NCBI RefSeq assembly: GCF_033242265.1
Contig: NZ_BTFW01000001.1
Coordinates: forward strand, 1,240,001 to 1,304,000
DNA from: Novosphingobium sp. IK01
GTDB lineage: Bacteria > Pseudomonadota > Alphaproteobacteria > Sphingomonadales > Sphingomonadaceae
Length of the DNA: 64,000 bases
Direction of reading: 5' to 3'
A program made the position numbers and the translations under genes. A model generated the notes under the pieces. That model saw only the letters and a program-made list of their open reading frames with translations, was not told the origin of the DNA and ran no database searches. Numbering within the stretch: the stretch's first letter is position 1; the number at the start of each line of letters is the position of its first letter. Shown piece after piece: positions 44,910 to 54,545 of the stretch.

Positions 44910-46160
44910 TCAGGCAGCGCGCTTGGGGCGGTCGCTCTCGAACCATTCGATCAGCATGGTCAGGACGTGGCGGATCGCCTGTTCCTGTTCGGCCAGACGG
45001 CCCTCAAGATGGCCGATCCGCGTGGTCGCGGTGTCGAGCGCGCTTTCGAGGGCCTGACGACGGGCCTCTGCCGCCTGAGCTGCTTGTTCCTGTGCTTCCG
45101 CATCGTGTGCCGGGGCGGCGGCTTGCTGTGCCTGCGCCGCGCGCATGTCGGCCAGTTCGATCACGGCCTGCTGCAATTCGGCGATCTGCTCGTCGCGGCT
45201 GCGCAAGGACGCCTCGATAGCCTCCATGTCGAGCGCGGGCTGACCTTGCGCGCGGCCTTCTTCGGCGTGGAAGCGGTCGACCGTCAGGCCAAGGGCCTCC
45301 GCACGGGGGGCGGGCGCCTTGGCCGCGGGGGCACCTTCCTGAGGCTGGGCATCCTGCGCCATGTCGTCGAGCACGGCCTGCAAGAGCCCCGCATCGATCC
45401 GGTTGACCTGTTCGAGCGCGCCGGCGAGCAGCAGGCGGCTGACGATCTGGTTGATCCGGCGCGGTACCCCGCCGCTCGCGCGGGCGAGTTCGGCATAGAC
45501 GCGCGGCTCGAACGAAGGCGTGCCATGCCACCCGGCGCGGGTCAGCCGATGCTCGACATAAGGGCCCACTTCGGCGGCCCCCATCGGCGCAAGATGGTGC
45601 ATGGCGATCACCCGCTGGCGCAACTGCTCCAGATCGGGCGAGGTTTGCAGGAGGGTGCGAAACTCGGGCTGGCCGAGCAGCAGGATCTGGAGCAGCGGCT
45701 GCGCGCCCAACTGGAAGTTGGAGAGCATCCGCAGTTCTTCCAGAGCGCCGACCGAAAGGTTCTGCGCCTCGTCGACCACGAGCAGGCAGCGGCGCCCGGC
45801 GCGCGCTTCCTCGTGCAAAAAGGCCTCGATCCGGGCGAGCGCGCTGGCCTTGTCGTGACCCGCGACATCGAGCCCGAAGGCGCGCGCGGCCATGTGGACC
45901 AGTTCCTCGCCATCGAGGCGGCTGGTCACGATCTGGGCGGCGGTGAGTTGCGCGGGATCGACACTGGCGAGCAGGTGGGCGGCCAAAGTCGACTTGCCCG
46001 CCCCCACCTCGCCGGTGATGACGATGAAGCCTTCGGCCTGGGCCAGGCCATAGCCGAGATAGGACAGCGCCTTCTTGTGGGTGGCGCTCTCGAAGTAGAA
46101 GTCGGGGTCGGGCGTCAGCTGGAAAGGACGCGCCGAAAGCCGGTAGAAATCATCGTACAT
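44910..46160 (-). CDS. XrtA-associated AAA ATPase (ExeA-like)
   Basis: 416 aa. Walker A GEVGAGKSTLAAHLL (residues 50-64) and Walker B CLLVVDEAQNL (about 126-136), a typical GspA/ExeA-type AAA domain (FYRLSARPFQLTPDP at the start). After residue 285 comes an Ala/Gln-rich coiled-coil-like tail (RDEQIAELQQAVIELADMRAAQ) probably used for oligomerisation. Role in EPS assembly or export control is inferred from the conserved cluster. Confidence 0.92.
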   Translation of the reverse strand: MYDDFYRLSARPFQLTPDPDFYFESATHKKALSYLGYGLAQAEGFIVITGEVGAGKSTLAAHLLASVDPAQLTAAQIVTSRLDGEELVHMAARAFGLDVAGHDKASALARIEAFLHEEARAGRRCLLVVDEAQNLSVGALEELRMLSNFQLGAQPLLQILLLGQPEFRTLLQTSPDLEQLRQRVIAMHHLAPMGAAEVGPYVEHRLTRAGWHGTPSFEPRVYAELARASGGVPRRINQIVSRLLLAGALEQVNRIDAGLLQAVLDDMAQDAQPQEGAPAAKAPAPRAEALGLTVDRFHAEEGRAQGQPALDMEAIEASLRSRDEQIAELQQAVIELADMRAAQAQQAAAPAHDAEAQEQAAQAAEARRQALESALDTATTRIGHLEGRLAEQEQAIRHVLTMLIEWFESDRPKRAA

Positions 46161-46181
46161 GGGCGTTCCGCTCCTTTACCG

Positions 46182-47903
46182 TCACAGCGTATAGCGCAAG
46201 CCGAGCAGGCCCGTCACTTCAAGTTGATCCGCCGTCAGCTGGCGGCTGACCCCGTCGATCCCGACCGAGGCGGTTGCCGTCAGCCTGTCGGCCAAACGGC
46301 GGAAATACGAGGCATAACCGCCATAGGCATTGGTCCGGCCCAGCGTGCTTGTCCCGCTATCATACCAGGTGTCGAAGACCGCCACGCTGAAGCTCGATTC
46401 CCGATCAATCGGCGCGGAAACCCCGGCGTCGACATACCAGTTCTGGTCGACCGTGCCATTGGCCACCCCCAGCACCGTGCCCGGCGCGGCAATGAACCGG
46501 CGATGGGCATAGCCTGCCCCCACGGCCAGCCGCAGGCGGCCCATGGCAAAGCCATAGGTCGCATTGACGCCGCGTGCGCGGAACACCGAGGAATTGACCG
46601 ACGAGAGCGCCCCGTTGACGCACCCCCCGCCCGCCGCGCCCAGGCCACAGCCCGAAAAGCCCCCGCCGCCCAGATTGGGCATCGCGGTGAAGTCGGTCGG
46701 CACCCCGCGCAACGCATTGTCGAGGCCCGAGCCGAAGCCCGAGATCCCGTCGTAGACCGACAGGCTGAACGCGCTGCGCGTGTTGGGCGCATAGGAGAAG
46801 CTGCCGAAATAGGTCGTGCTGTCATAGCGCCGCCCGACAAAGGCCGAAAGCGAGGTGCGGCGGCTGGGCCGCCACATCACGCCCACGTCCCAGGTGAGGC
46901 CGTCGCTGTCGTAGGCGATCTGGCGCGGCGCGCTCTTGTTCGTGACATAGCGCCCGTCGCGGCCGATCACCGGCGTCACCCCATCGGGCCCGCGCAAGGC
47001 ATCGCGCGAGGACACCCGGATATGCTCCCAGCCCACGTCGCCCACGAGCTGGACCGTGCGGCTGACCGGAAGGGTCGCGCGCAAGCCCACGCGCTTGTCG
47101 TCGATGCGCTGGTCGAGGTTGGAAATGTCCTCGCGGTCCCAGCCCGCGCTGGCGGTCAGGCCTACGGGCAGGATCACCCCCGGCTTGACCCCGGCGGACA
47201 CTTGCGCCGACTGCATGATCGAATGGTCGAACACATCGACCCGCGTGCCGTCGGCGGCAGGGCGATAGCCGTTCTTCTGGTCAAGCTTGGAATAACCGGC
47301 CATGTACGAGGCATTGACCCCTACGTCGCCGACATGGGTGGTGAGCTGGGGCGCGGCATAGACCGAATAGATCTGGCTGACCGAATCGTTGGGCGAATAG
47401 GGGTTGAGCGAGGTCGAGCCATTGGCTTCGAGCCGGGTGCGCGCGGCCAGGGCGCCCACATCGATGCTGAGCGTGCGCGGCACGATCTGGTGCGAAACGC
47501 GCGCCATGCCCGAAATGGTATTGGTATCGCCCACCCGGCCCTTTTCCACGAAGCGGTGTTCGTAGCGGACCGAGACCTGCCCTTGCGTGCGCCGCCCGGC
47601 CAGCGTCGCGTCCACCCCGGCGGCGAGCGTGGTATAGGTCAGCACGTCGTTGCCCGGCGTGATCTGGGCCAGCAGGTTCTGCGAGGCCTCGATATAGGGG
47701 CGGATCGTCGTGCGCGCAGACGAGCCACCGACACGGGCGCTGTGCCCCCCATGAAGGCCGCCTTTATCCCGTGCATCTGCGTCCTGATCACCCGACACGG
47801 CATCATCGCCGGTCGCCTGATAGGGCATGCTCTGGGCATGGGCGCTCGCCCCGGCCAGCACGCCGGCCAGAAGCCCGCCAAGGACAAGAGAAGGCGCCCG
47901 CAT
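46182..47903 (-). CDS. XrtA-associated outer-membrane beta-barrel protein (TIGR03016-like)
   Basis: 573-aa secreted protein: signal peptide APSLVLGGLLAGVLAGASAHAQ, then a region rich in alternating hydrophobic/aromatic strands (YEHRFVEKGRVGDTNTISGMARVSHQI and later DVGVMWRPSRRTSLSAFVGRRYDSTTYFGSF) consistent with a beta-barrel; it ends LLGLRYTL. ATG 47903 overlaps the kinase TGA by one base. Possible EPS exit porin or assembly factor; no catalytic motif. Confidence 0.87.
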   Translation of the reverse strand: MRAPSLVLGGLLAGVLAGASAHAQSMPYQATGDDAVSGDQDADARDKGGLHGGHSARVGGSSARTTIRPYIEASQNLLAQITPGNDVLTYTTLAAGVDATLAGRRTQGQVSVRYEHRFVEKGRVGDTNTISGMARVSHQIVPRTLSIDVGALAARTRLEANGSTSLNPYSPNDSVSQIYSVYAAPQLTTHVGDVGVNASYMAGYSKLDQKNGYRPAADGTRVDVFDHSIMQSAQVSAGVKPGVILPVGLTASAGWDREDISNLDQRIDDKRVGLRATLPVSRTVQLVGDVGWEHIRVSSRDALRGPDGVTPVIGRDGRYVTNKSAPRQIAYDSDGLTWDVGVMWRPSRRTSLSAFVGRRYDSTTYFGSFSYAPNTRSAFSLSVYDGISGFGSGLDNALRGVPTDFTAMPNLGGGGFSGCGLGAAGGGCVNGALSSVNSSVFRARGVNATYGFAMGRLRLAVGAGYAHRRFIAAPGTVLGVANGTVDQNWYVDAGVSAPIDRESSFSVAVFDTWYDSGTSTLGRTNAYGGYASYFRRLADRLTATASVGIDGVSRQLTADQLEVTGLLGLRYTL

Positions 47904-49132
47904 CACTCTTTATACCCGTAATACGTGCCAAACCGCCGCCCGGTGGGCGAGAAGCGGGTGCCATTGAGCAGAAGCTTGATATCCGCGCAGCCCGAGAGCA
48001 TCCCCACCGCATCGCGCAAGGCGGCCTCGCCCGTCACATCGGCGCGCACCACCATGACCGCCTGCCCCACATGCATCGCCAGTTCGGACGCGGGCGAAGC
48101 CGCGAGCGCGGGCGGGCTGTCGAAGATGACGATCCGGCTGGGCGCCTGGGCGGTCAGCCGGTCGAGGATCGCGCGGGTGCGGGCCGAAGCGAGGTATTCG
48201 GTGTCCGAGCCGGTCTGGTTGCCCGCAGGCAGCACGGCCAGACCCGAAATGTCGGTCGGGATGATGCAGTCTTCCACCCGCACTTCGGGATCGGCCAGCG
48301 CATCCATCAGCCCCGGCCCGCCCGGCAGGCCGAGCGTGGAGAGCACCGAAGGCTTGGCGAAATCGGCATCGACAAGCAGAACCTCGTTGTCCTTTTCCGC
48401 CGCGATCGACAGCGCGAGGTTGACCGCGCAGAACGTCTTGCCCTCGCCCGGCAGGGCCGAGCAGATCAGGATGCGCTCGCCATGGGGCGCCGTGCGCCCG
48501 GCCCGCGAATCCGCGGCGGTCAGCAGCAGATGGCGCTTGATGATGCGAAATTCCTCAAGCAGCGCGCTCACCGGCCCTTCGGGATCGATCAGGCACTGTT
48601 CGCGCAGCAGGCGCCGGTCGACCGGACGGGGCGGCGTGCGGAACCGCTGGCGCGAGGGAATGCCTTCGAGCGCCGCCGCATTGGCCGCCGCCTGATCGGG
48701 CACGGGCACGAAGACCTGCGCCCCCGGCGCGGCAAAGGCAGGCGCCGGTGAGGCCGGGGCATCAGGCGCCGGGGCAACCGGTTCGCTGGCAGGGACAGGT
48801 TCAGACGCCGGGCTGGCCGACAGAGGGGCGGCAGGCGGAAGATCGGCAGGCGCAGCACTGACAGGGGGCGCACTGGCAGGCGGCACGGCAACCGGGGGCT
48901 TTGCTGCCACCGGGTGAACCGACCCCACCCGCATATAGCTGCGGAAATCGAACGAACCGTCGGCCCGCTCGATCAGCGAGGCCCGCGCCGGACGCCTGAC
49001 CCGATCAGGCGCCTTTCCGTCCTGCCCGATGCCATCCTGTCCGGTGCCGTCCTGCCCGCTTTCCGTTGCGCCGGCGCGCGGTTCCTTCCCCGGTTGGCCC
49101 GAAGGCGTCGGCGTGTCGTCGTGATCGTTCAT
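47903..49132 (-). CDS. XrtA-associated tyrosine autokinase
   Basis: BY-kinase-like cytoplasmic ATPase, 409 aa. A Pro/Ala-rich N-terminus (about residues 1-140, with GQDG repeats) precedes the kinase: Walker A ALPGEGKTFCAVNLALS, Walker A' LLVDADFAKPS, Walker B IVIFDSPPAL and a C-terminal Tyr cluster GTYYGYKE that should be autophosphorylated. The ATG at 49132 has AAGGGGG six bases before it; an ATG at 49147 overlapping the chain-length stop is the alternative. Regulates polymerisation with the Wzz-like partner next to it. Confidence 0.92.
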   Translation of the reverse strand: MNDHDDTPTPSGQPGKEPRAGATESGQDGTGQDGIGQDGKAPDRVRRPARASLIERADGSFDFRSYMRVGSVHPVAAKPPVAVPPASAPPVSAAPADLPPAAPLSASPASEPVPASEPVAPAPDAPASPAPAFAAPGAQVFVPVPDQAAANAAALEGIPSRQRFRTPPRPVDRRLLREQCLIDPEGPVSALLEEFRIIKRHLLLTAADSRAGRTAPHGERILICSALPGEGKTFCAVNLALSIAAEKDNEVLLVDADFAKPSVLSTLGLPGGPGLMDALADPEVRVEDCIIPTDISGLAVLPAGNQTGSDTEYLASARTRAILDRLTAQAPSRIVIFDSPPALAASPASELAMHVGQAVMVVRADVTGEAALRDAVGMLSGCADIKLLLNGTRFSPTGRRFGTYYGYKE

Positions 49133-49143
49133 GTCCGCCCCCT

Positions 49144-50661
49144 TCATGCCACCATCCGCCGTTTGATGAACTCTACAGCCATCAGCACCATCAGCACCAG
49201 CACCAGTCCGGCGACACCGCCGCCAAACAGGCGCAACTGCTTCCACTGCCCGGCACGCGCCGCGGCCGTCTGGGTGAGCGAGACCGAACCCAGAACGACC
49301 ATGCCGGTCGCGCGTTCCAGCTGGGCGGTCGTCGCATAGCTCGACCGCAGCTGGGCCATGGCAAAGGCCACCCCGCAGCCCGCCGCCACACCCACCACCA
49401 GCACCAGCACCAGCATCAGGGGCCGGTCGGGCGCGGAAGGTCCGCGCGGGGTGGTCGGCGGATCGATCACCTCGAACTTGACCGAGTTGTGCTCGCTCTC
49501 GACCTGACCGCGCAGGCGCAGTTGCTCGCGGTCGCGCAGGAGCTTGTCGTACTGGTCCTTGAGCACGTCGTAATCGCGGTTGATGCGCGAGGCTTCGGCG
49601 GCAACTGCCGGTTCGCTGTACTGCTGGCCGGTGAACTGGGCGATTTCCTGCTGAAGCGAGGTCTTGCGCGATTGCAGCGCGACCAGGCTCGCCTCGCGAT
49701 CGGCCTTGATCGACTGGAGCGAGGCATAGGCCGGGTTGGGCGTTCCGGCATGGGTGCCTTCGGCCGAAGCCTGACGCTGGAGGCTGGCGATCTGGGCCTT
49801 GGCAGCCTGGACATCGGGATGGTTGTCGGTCAGCCCGCGCGCGCGCATCGAGGCCAGATCGGCCTGGGCCTGCGCCAGCGCGCCACGCGCGCCACCTTGC
49901 GCACCGGGAATGGTGATCGTGGGCGGCGTGCCCGAAAGCTGGCCATTGATCGAGGCCAGCGCGCTCTGCGCGGCCAGAAGATCGGATTCCACCCCGCGCA
50001 GCTCCGAACGCGCCCCCTCCAGCTTGCCCGCGAGCGAGCCGGTGCCGGGCATGAGGTCGGCGTTCTTGGCCTCGAACTCCTGTCGCTTCTGCTCGGCGGC
50101 TTCCAGATCCTTCTGACGGTCGGCCAGTTGCTGGTCCATGAAGGCCAGCGTGTCGGTCATCTCGCCGCGCCCGCCCGCGAGGTTTTCCTCGCGGAAGATG
50201 TCGATCATCTTTTGCACGATGTCCTGCGCGAGCTTGGCGTTCTGCGCATCGGTATAGGAACCGCGCCCCGAGGTCGCGCTGATCTCGAACAGGTTGTCCT
50301 GCTGGCTGACCACCTTGATCTGCGTCGACAGGCCCGCAACCGCCGATTCCATCTGCTTGTCGGTGGTCACCTTGTCGCCCAGACGGGTCGCGCGGACGAC
50401 CTTTTCGAGGTTGACCGAACTCGTCAGCGTCTGGCGCACGCGGTCGATGTCGCGCTTGGCATCGCCCCCGATGCCGATCTGGTCGGAAAGCACGTCGTCG
50501 ATCTGGATGAAGATGCGCGCCTTCGATTCGTAGGTGTTGGGCACCATGGCCACGACCAGCCATCCCAGCAGGCACACCACCCAGGCAACGCCCAGCGCCA
50601 GCCAGCGCCGGTGCCAGATGCCATAGAGGGCGATCCGCAGTTCATCGAGGATGTTGCTCAT
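49144..50661 (-). CDS. XrtA-system polysaccharide chain-length determinant (Wzz-like)
   Basis: 505-aa inner-membrane protein. Two hydrophobic anchors (LALGVAWVVCLLGWLVVAMVP, about 20-40, and LVLVLVVGVAAGCGVAFAM, about 415-435, plus GVAGLVLVLMVLMAVEF near the end) enclose a long periplasmic coiled coil with repeated Gln/Leu/Glu heptads (LAALASQ..LQQEIAQF). Pairs with the adjacent tyrosine kinase, as Wza/Wzc-type systems do, but here they are two polypeptides. Confidence 0.94.
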   Translation of the reverse strand: MSNILDELRIALYGIWHRRWLALGVAWVVCLLGWLVVAMVPNTYESKARIFIQIDDVLSDQIGIGGDAKRDIDRVRQTLTSSVNLEKVVRATRLGDKVTTDKQMESAVAGLSTQIKVVSQQDNLFEISATSGRGSYTDAQNAKLAQDIVQKMIDIFREENLAGGRGEMTDTLAFMDQQLADRQKDLEAAEQKRQEFEAKNADLMPGTGSLAGKLEGARSELRGVESDLLAAQSALASINGQLSGTPPTITIPGAQGGARGALAQAQADLASMRARGLTDNHPDVQAAKAQIASLQRQASAEGTHAGTPNPAYASLQSIKADREASLVALQSRKTSLQQEIAQFTGQQYSEPAVAAEASRINRDYDVLKDQYDKLLRDREQLRLRGQVESEHNSVKFEVIDPPTTPRGPSAPDRPLMLVLVLVVGVAAGCGVAFAMAQLRSSYATTAQLERATGMVVLGSVSLTQTAAARAGQWKQLRLFGGGVAGLVLVLMVLMAVEFIKRRMVA

Positions 50662-50689
50662 CGCCCGTGCATCCTGTTCGCCCGCCCGC

Positions 50690-51397
50690 TCAGAACGCGC
50701 TCTCGGGAATGATGATCACGTCGCCGGGCATCAGCATGACGTTGGCGCGGGTATCGCCCTTGCGCAGGAGATCGGAGATGTGGACGGCATATTCGGTCTG
50801 CTTGCCGGTGGTCTTGTCGAAACGCACCAGCCGTGCGCGGTTGCCCGCCGCATATTCGGAAAGCCCGCCCACCGCGATCATCGCGTCGAGCAGGGTCATG
50901 TTGGCGCGATAGGGGATCGAGGCGGGCTTTTCGGTGGCGCCCACCACGCGGACCTGCTGGCTGAACGTACCGGCAAACTTGTTGACGATGACCGAGACGA
51001 TCGGTTCCTGAATATACTGCGAAAGCTGAAGCTTGATGTCTTCGGCCAGCATCGAGGGAGTCTTGCCCACGGCGGGCATGTCGGTGATCAGCGGCGTCGT
51101 GATGCGCCCGTCGGGGCGCACCTGCACCGAAGCGCCCAGCTCCGGGTTGCGCCACACGAAGATGGTCAGCTCGTCGAGCGGGCCGATCACATATTCCTCG
51201 CCCGGCCCTTCCTGAAGCGCCACGAACGAGGCAGGCGGCAATTGCGGCGCATGGCCGGTGCCCGCGCAGCCGCTCAAGCCTGTCGCCAGAACCCCGGCCA
51301 GCAGCATGCCCCGCGCCACCATGCCCCGCTTGCGGCCAGACCGCGCGGAAAGGCCGGAAACGGAACCGGCAGGCGTGAGGCCGGAATGGGACGACAT
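50690..51397 (-). CDS. XrtA-system exopolysaccharide export lipoprotein (Wza-like)
   Basis: 235-aa outer-membrane lipoprotein. The lipobox is ATGLSGC, with signal peptide from MVARGMLLAGVLATGLSG; cleaved Cys follows. The conserved core EYVIGPLDELTIFVWRNPELGASVQVRPDGRITTPLI and VGATEKPASIPYRANMTLLDAMIAVGGLSEYAAG match polysaccharide export proteins (SLBB-type). Start ATG 51397 follows AAAGGA by eight bases. It is the first gene of the minus-strand EPS block, so its upstream gap should hold that operon's promoter. Confidence 0.93.
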   Translation of the reverse strand: MSSHSGLTPAGSVSGLSARSGRKRGMVARGMLLAGVLATGLSGCAGTGHAPQLPPASFVALQEGPGEEYVIGPLDELTIFVWRNPELGASVQVRPDGRITTPLITDMPAVGKTPSMLAEDIKLQLSQYIQEPIVSVIVNKFAGTFSQQVRVVGATEKPASIPYRANMTLLDAMIAVGGLSEYAAGNRARLVRFDKTTGKQTEYAVHISDLLRKGDTRANVMLMPGDVIIIPESAF

Positions 51398-51710
51398 CAA
51401 CAATAGTCCTTTGCTTGGCACTGCATCCCCAAGGGGATCACCGGGCATCTTGGCTAAGCATTACCCCGTATCGAGGGCAGGCCGGGCCGCTGTCTTGCGC
51501 CCAATCTATGGGGAGAAAGGGTGAAGATAGGGTTAGTCTTGTTGCCCGCAGCCCTTGTCGGCAAGCCGCTTGGGGGCCCAGGTCCCAATTCGGGACGGCC
51601 CATTTCGCAAAGGTTAAACGGCGTTTGGGACGTCTGGTCCCAAACGCCCGTTTCCAAGCGTTCGGCACCGGCCCGAAATTCGCCTCGTCGGCGAATTTCA
51701 GATCGAATGC
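51398..51710. promoter_or_regulatory. 313-base gap with three hairpins (EPS operon promoter region)
   Basis: Between the PLP decarboxylase stop and the export lipoprotein start. Three inverted repeats: GGCGTTTGGGAC / GTCCCAAACGCC (51620-51631, 51637-51648; 12 bp, 5-base loop, flanked by AAAC/GTTT); GAAATTCGCC / GGCGAATTTC (51675-51684, 51690-51699), directly after the decarboxylase stop; and GTCCC / GGGAC near 51581-51595. The one after the stop may terminate the decarboxylase transcript; the others could be operators. Promoter elements of the export gene lie in the last 140 bases but no clear consensus was found. Confidence 0.5.
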
Positions 51711-52934
51711 TCAAATCAGGATTTCAGCCGCCGGGCCATGGCCAAGGAAGGCCGAGGGACTGGCGCTCGCGCCATAGGCCCCGGCACAGAACACCGCGAC
51801 CAGATCGCCCTCCTGCCCGTCGGGCAACCCGGCCCGGTCGGCCAGACGGTCGAGCGGGGTACACAGGCACCCCACCACGCTCGCCGCTCCAGCCACCGGC
51901 GCGCCCATCTGCCCCGCCAGCGCCAGCGGATAGTTGCGGCGCACGACCGTCCCGAAATTGCCGCTGGCGGCCAGTTGGTGGTGCATGCCACCATCGACGA
52001 CGAGGAAGACCTCGCCCCGGCTTTCCTTGCGCTCGACGATCCGCGTCAGGTAAACCCCGGCCTCGCCCACCAGATAGCGCCCGAGTTCGACCGCAAGGCG
52101 CGTCTCGCGCAAGACAGGCGGGCAATCGGCGAGCAGGTCGGCCAGCCCCGCCCCCACCATGGCCAGATCGAGCGGCGCATCACCGGGAAAATAGGGAATG
52201 CCAAAGCCCCCGCCCAGATTGAGCGCGGGCAGGCTCACCCCGGCCTCGCCCGCCAGACGCACGGCCAGATCGAGCGTGGCGGCCTGCGTGGCATGGACCG
52301 CCGCCGCATCGAGCGCCTGGCTCCCGGCAAAGATATGAAAACCCCGCCATTCCGCGCCGGATTGGGCAATCTGGCGCGCCAGCGGCGCAGCACGTTCCGC
52401 GTCCACGCCAAAGGGCCGCGCGCCCCCGCCCATCTTCATCCCCGATCCGCGCAAGTCGAAATCGGGATTGACGCGAATGGCCAGCCGGGGCCGCCGGTCG
52501 AGGCCTTGCGCGAGGGCGAGCGCGCGTTCAACCTCGCGCGCGGATTCGCAATGGAGCGTGACCCCGGCGGCAATCGCGGCCGACAGCTCCGCGTCGCGCT
52601 TGCCCGGCCCGGCAAACCCGGCGCGCACCGGGTCGATCCCCTGCGCCTGCAACAGCGCCAGTTCCCCGCCCGAGGCAATGTCGAACCCGTCGACGAGCCC
52701 TCCCATCAGCGCCACGAGCGGCCCGAACGGATTGGCCTTGACCGCATAGTGAAGCGCCACCCGCGCGGGCAGCGCCGCGCGCAAGGCCGCCACCCGCGCC
52801 CGCACGGCCTGGCTGTCATAGACGAACAGCGGCGTGCCATGGGCCTCGGCCAGATCGGCGGCCCGCTGTCCGGCGATGATCAGTTCGCCTTGCTGCGCAG
52901 CATAAGGCGCAGGGATGGGCCCCAAAGGCTTCAC
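51711..52934 (-). CDS. PLP-dependent decarboxylase, exosortase A-associated
   Basis: 407-aa fold-III (alanine racemase/ornithine-decarboxylase-like) decarboxylase. The PLP lysine is in ALHYAVKANPFGP, followed by GFDIASGGELALLQAQG and the HIFAGSQ and GGGFGIPYF motifs. It should act on an amino acid; substrate unknown. ATG overlaps the ligase stop by four bases, so both are one unit. Confidence 0.92.
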   Translation of the reverse strand: MKPLGPIPAPYAAQQGELIIAGQRAADLAEAHGTPLFVYDSQAVRARVAALRAALPARVALHYAVKANPFGPLVALMGGLVDGFDIASGGELALLQAQGIDPVRAGFAGPGKRDAELSAAIAAGVTLHCESAREVERALALAQGLDRRPRLAIRVNPDFDLRGSGMKMGGGARPFGVDAERAAPLARQIAQSGAEWRGFHIFAGSQALDAAAVHATQAATLDLAVRLAGEAGVSLPALNLGGGFGIPYFPGDAPLDLAMVGAGLADLLADCPPVLRETRLAVELGRYLVGEAGVYLTRIVERKESRGEVFLVVDGGMHHQLAASGNFGTVVRRNYPLALAGQMGAPVAGAASVVGCLCTPLDRLADRAGLPDGQEGDLVAVFCAGAYGASASPSAFLGHGPAAEILI

Positions 52935-54496
52935 GATACGTCCCTTTCTTCATGAGCCGCGAGGGCCTGCGCGAGCCCCGCACGGTCCAGCTTGCCATTG
53001 GGCGAAAGCGGCATCGTCGCGCGCCAGTGGATCACGCGCGGCTGCATCGGGCCGGGAAGCTCGCGCGCCAGCGCCGCGCGCAGGGCCGCCTCGTCCGGCT
53101 CCCCCGCCGCCCGGCAGACCAGATGGATCGCCTGCCCCAAAGCCGGATCGGGCAGCCCGAGCGCGACCGCCTCGGCCACCAGCCCGGTCGCCAGCGCCGC
53201 GTCCTCGATCTCCTGCGGGCTGACCCGCAGGCCCGAAGTCTTGATCATCGCGTCGCGCCTCCCGACGAAATGGAGCAGCCCCGCGCCATCGCGCCGCACC
53301 CGGTCGCCCGACCACACGGCCCGCCCGCCCAGCATCGAAAAGGCAGGGGCCGGACGGAACCGCTCGGCCGTGCGCGCCTCGTCCTGCCAATAGCCCTGCG
53401 CGACGAGCGGGCCGGCGTGGACCAGCTCGCCCTCCTCGTCGACGGCCGCTTCCTCGCCCCGGTCGTTGACGACCATGACTTCGGCAAAGGGAATGGCCTT
53501 GCCGATGGAGGTGGGGTGCGCGTCGATCAGGGCCGGGTCGAGGAACGTCGAACGAAACGCCTCGGTCAGCCCATACATGGCGAAAACCTGCGCTTGCGGA
53601 GCCAGCGCGCGCAGGCCCCGGACCATCGCCGGGGTCAGCGCCCCGCCCGAATTGGTCAACCGCCGCAAGGGCGCGCGCGCCGCCTCGGGCCAGTCCTGTT
53701 CGAGCAATTGCACCCAGAGCGGCGGCACGCCCGCCAGCGTGGTGATCCCGTGCCGGGCCACCGCGCGCACGACATCGCGCGGCAAAAGGTAATCGAGTGG
53801 CACCACGCTGGCCCCGGCGTACCACGCGCCGAGCAACTGGTTCTGCCCATAATCGAAGGCCAGCGGCAGGACCGCGAGCACGCGATCATCTGGCGCCAGC
53901 CCCAGATAGTGCGCCACGCTCACCGCGCCCAGCCACAGGTTCGCCTGACTGAGCATGACCCCCTTGGGCTTGCCGGTCGAACCGCTGGTGTAGAGGATCG
54001 CGGCCAGATCATCCCCGCCCACCTGCGAGGGAGGCATTGGAGAGGGAGGCAGGGGATCAAACCCGTCGAGCAGGCCCGCCACCACCGCCTCGTCATGGCA
54101 CGCCGCCGCGCCCCGGTCGCCCGGTTCGAGGCTGTCGAGCCGCCCGGCATTGGCGATCAGCAGCCCCGCCCCGCTGTCGGACAGGATATGGGCCACCTGC
54201 CCGCGCCGCAGCACGGGATTGATCGGCACATGGACCAGCCCGGCGCGCACGGCAGCCAGCGGCATCAGGCAGGCGATCAGCCCCTTGCCCAGCCAGCTTG
54301 CCACCCGGCCACCCGCGCCCAATCCCGGTTGCCCGCGCATTTCGGCAGCCAGCCAAGCGGCCAGTTGCCCGACACGCCGATTTAACCCTTCATGGGTTAG
54401 CACCCCGTCCCTGAGCACCAGCGCCACCGCTTCGCGCTTGCCGCACAAGGCAAGATGGTCCAGCGGTCTGACGGTCGGAGAAAGGCAAGCGGTCAC
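52931..54496 (-). CDS. acyl-CoA ligase (AMP-forming), exosortase A-associated
   Basis: Adenylating enzyme of the ANL superfamily, 521 aa from GTG 54496. Motifs: LAAILYTSGSTGKPKGVMLSQ (ATP loop), FAMYGLTEAFR, GELVHAGPLVAQGYW, WSGDRVRRDGAGLLHFVGRRDAMIKTSG and the C-terminal Lys in SPNGKLDRAG. Start: the frame opens at ATG 54538, but that leaves only seven bases to the divergent GNAT gene, so GTG 54496 is more plausible. Probably activates an acid for transfer to the ACP encoded on the opposite strand. Confidence 0.88.
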   Translation of the reverse strand: MTACLSPTVRPLDHLALCGKREAVALVLRDGVLTHEGLNRRVGQLAAWLAAEMRGQPGLGAGGRVASWLGKGLIACLMPLAAVRAGLVHVPINPVLRRGQVAHILSDSGAGLLIANAGRLDSLEPGDRGAAACHDEAVVAGLLDGFDPLPPSPMPPSQVGGDDLAAILYTSGSTGKPKGVMLSQANLWLGAVSVAHYLGLAPDDRVLAVLPLAFDYGQNQLLGAWYAGASVVPLDYLLPRDVVRAVARHGITTLAGVPPLWVQLLEQDWPEAARAPLRRLTNSGGALTPAMVRGLRALAPQAQVFAMYGLTEAFRSTFLDPALIDAHPTSIGKAIPFAEVMVVNDRGEEAAVDEEGELVHAGPLVAQGYWQDEARTAERFRPAPAFSMLGGRAVWSGDRVRRDGAGLLHFVGRRDAMIKTSGLRVSPQEIEDAALATGLVAEAVALGLPDPALGQAIHLVCRAAGEPDEAALRAALARELPGPMQPRVIHWRATMPLSPNGKLDRAGLAQALAAHEERDVS

Positions 54497-54545
54497 AGGG
54501 ATTCCCGGGCCATCGGCCAAAGCAAGAGGATGGGGCACCGGATCG

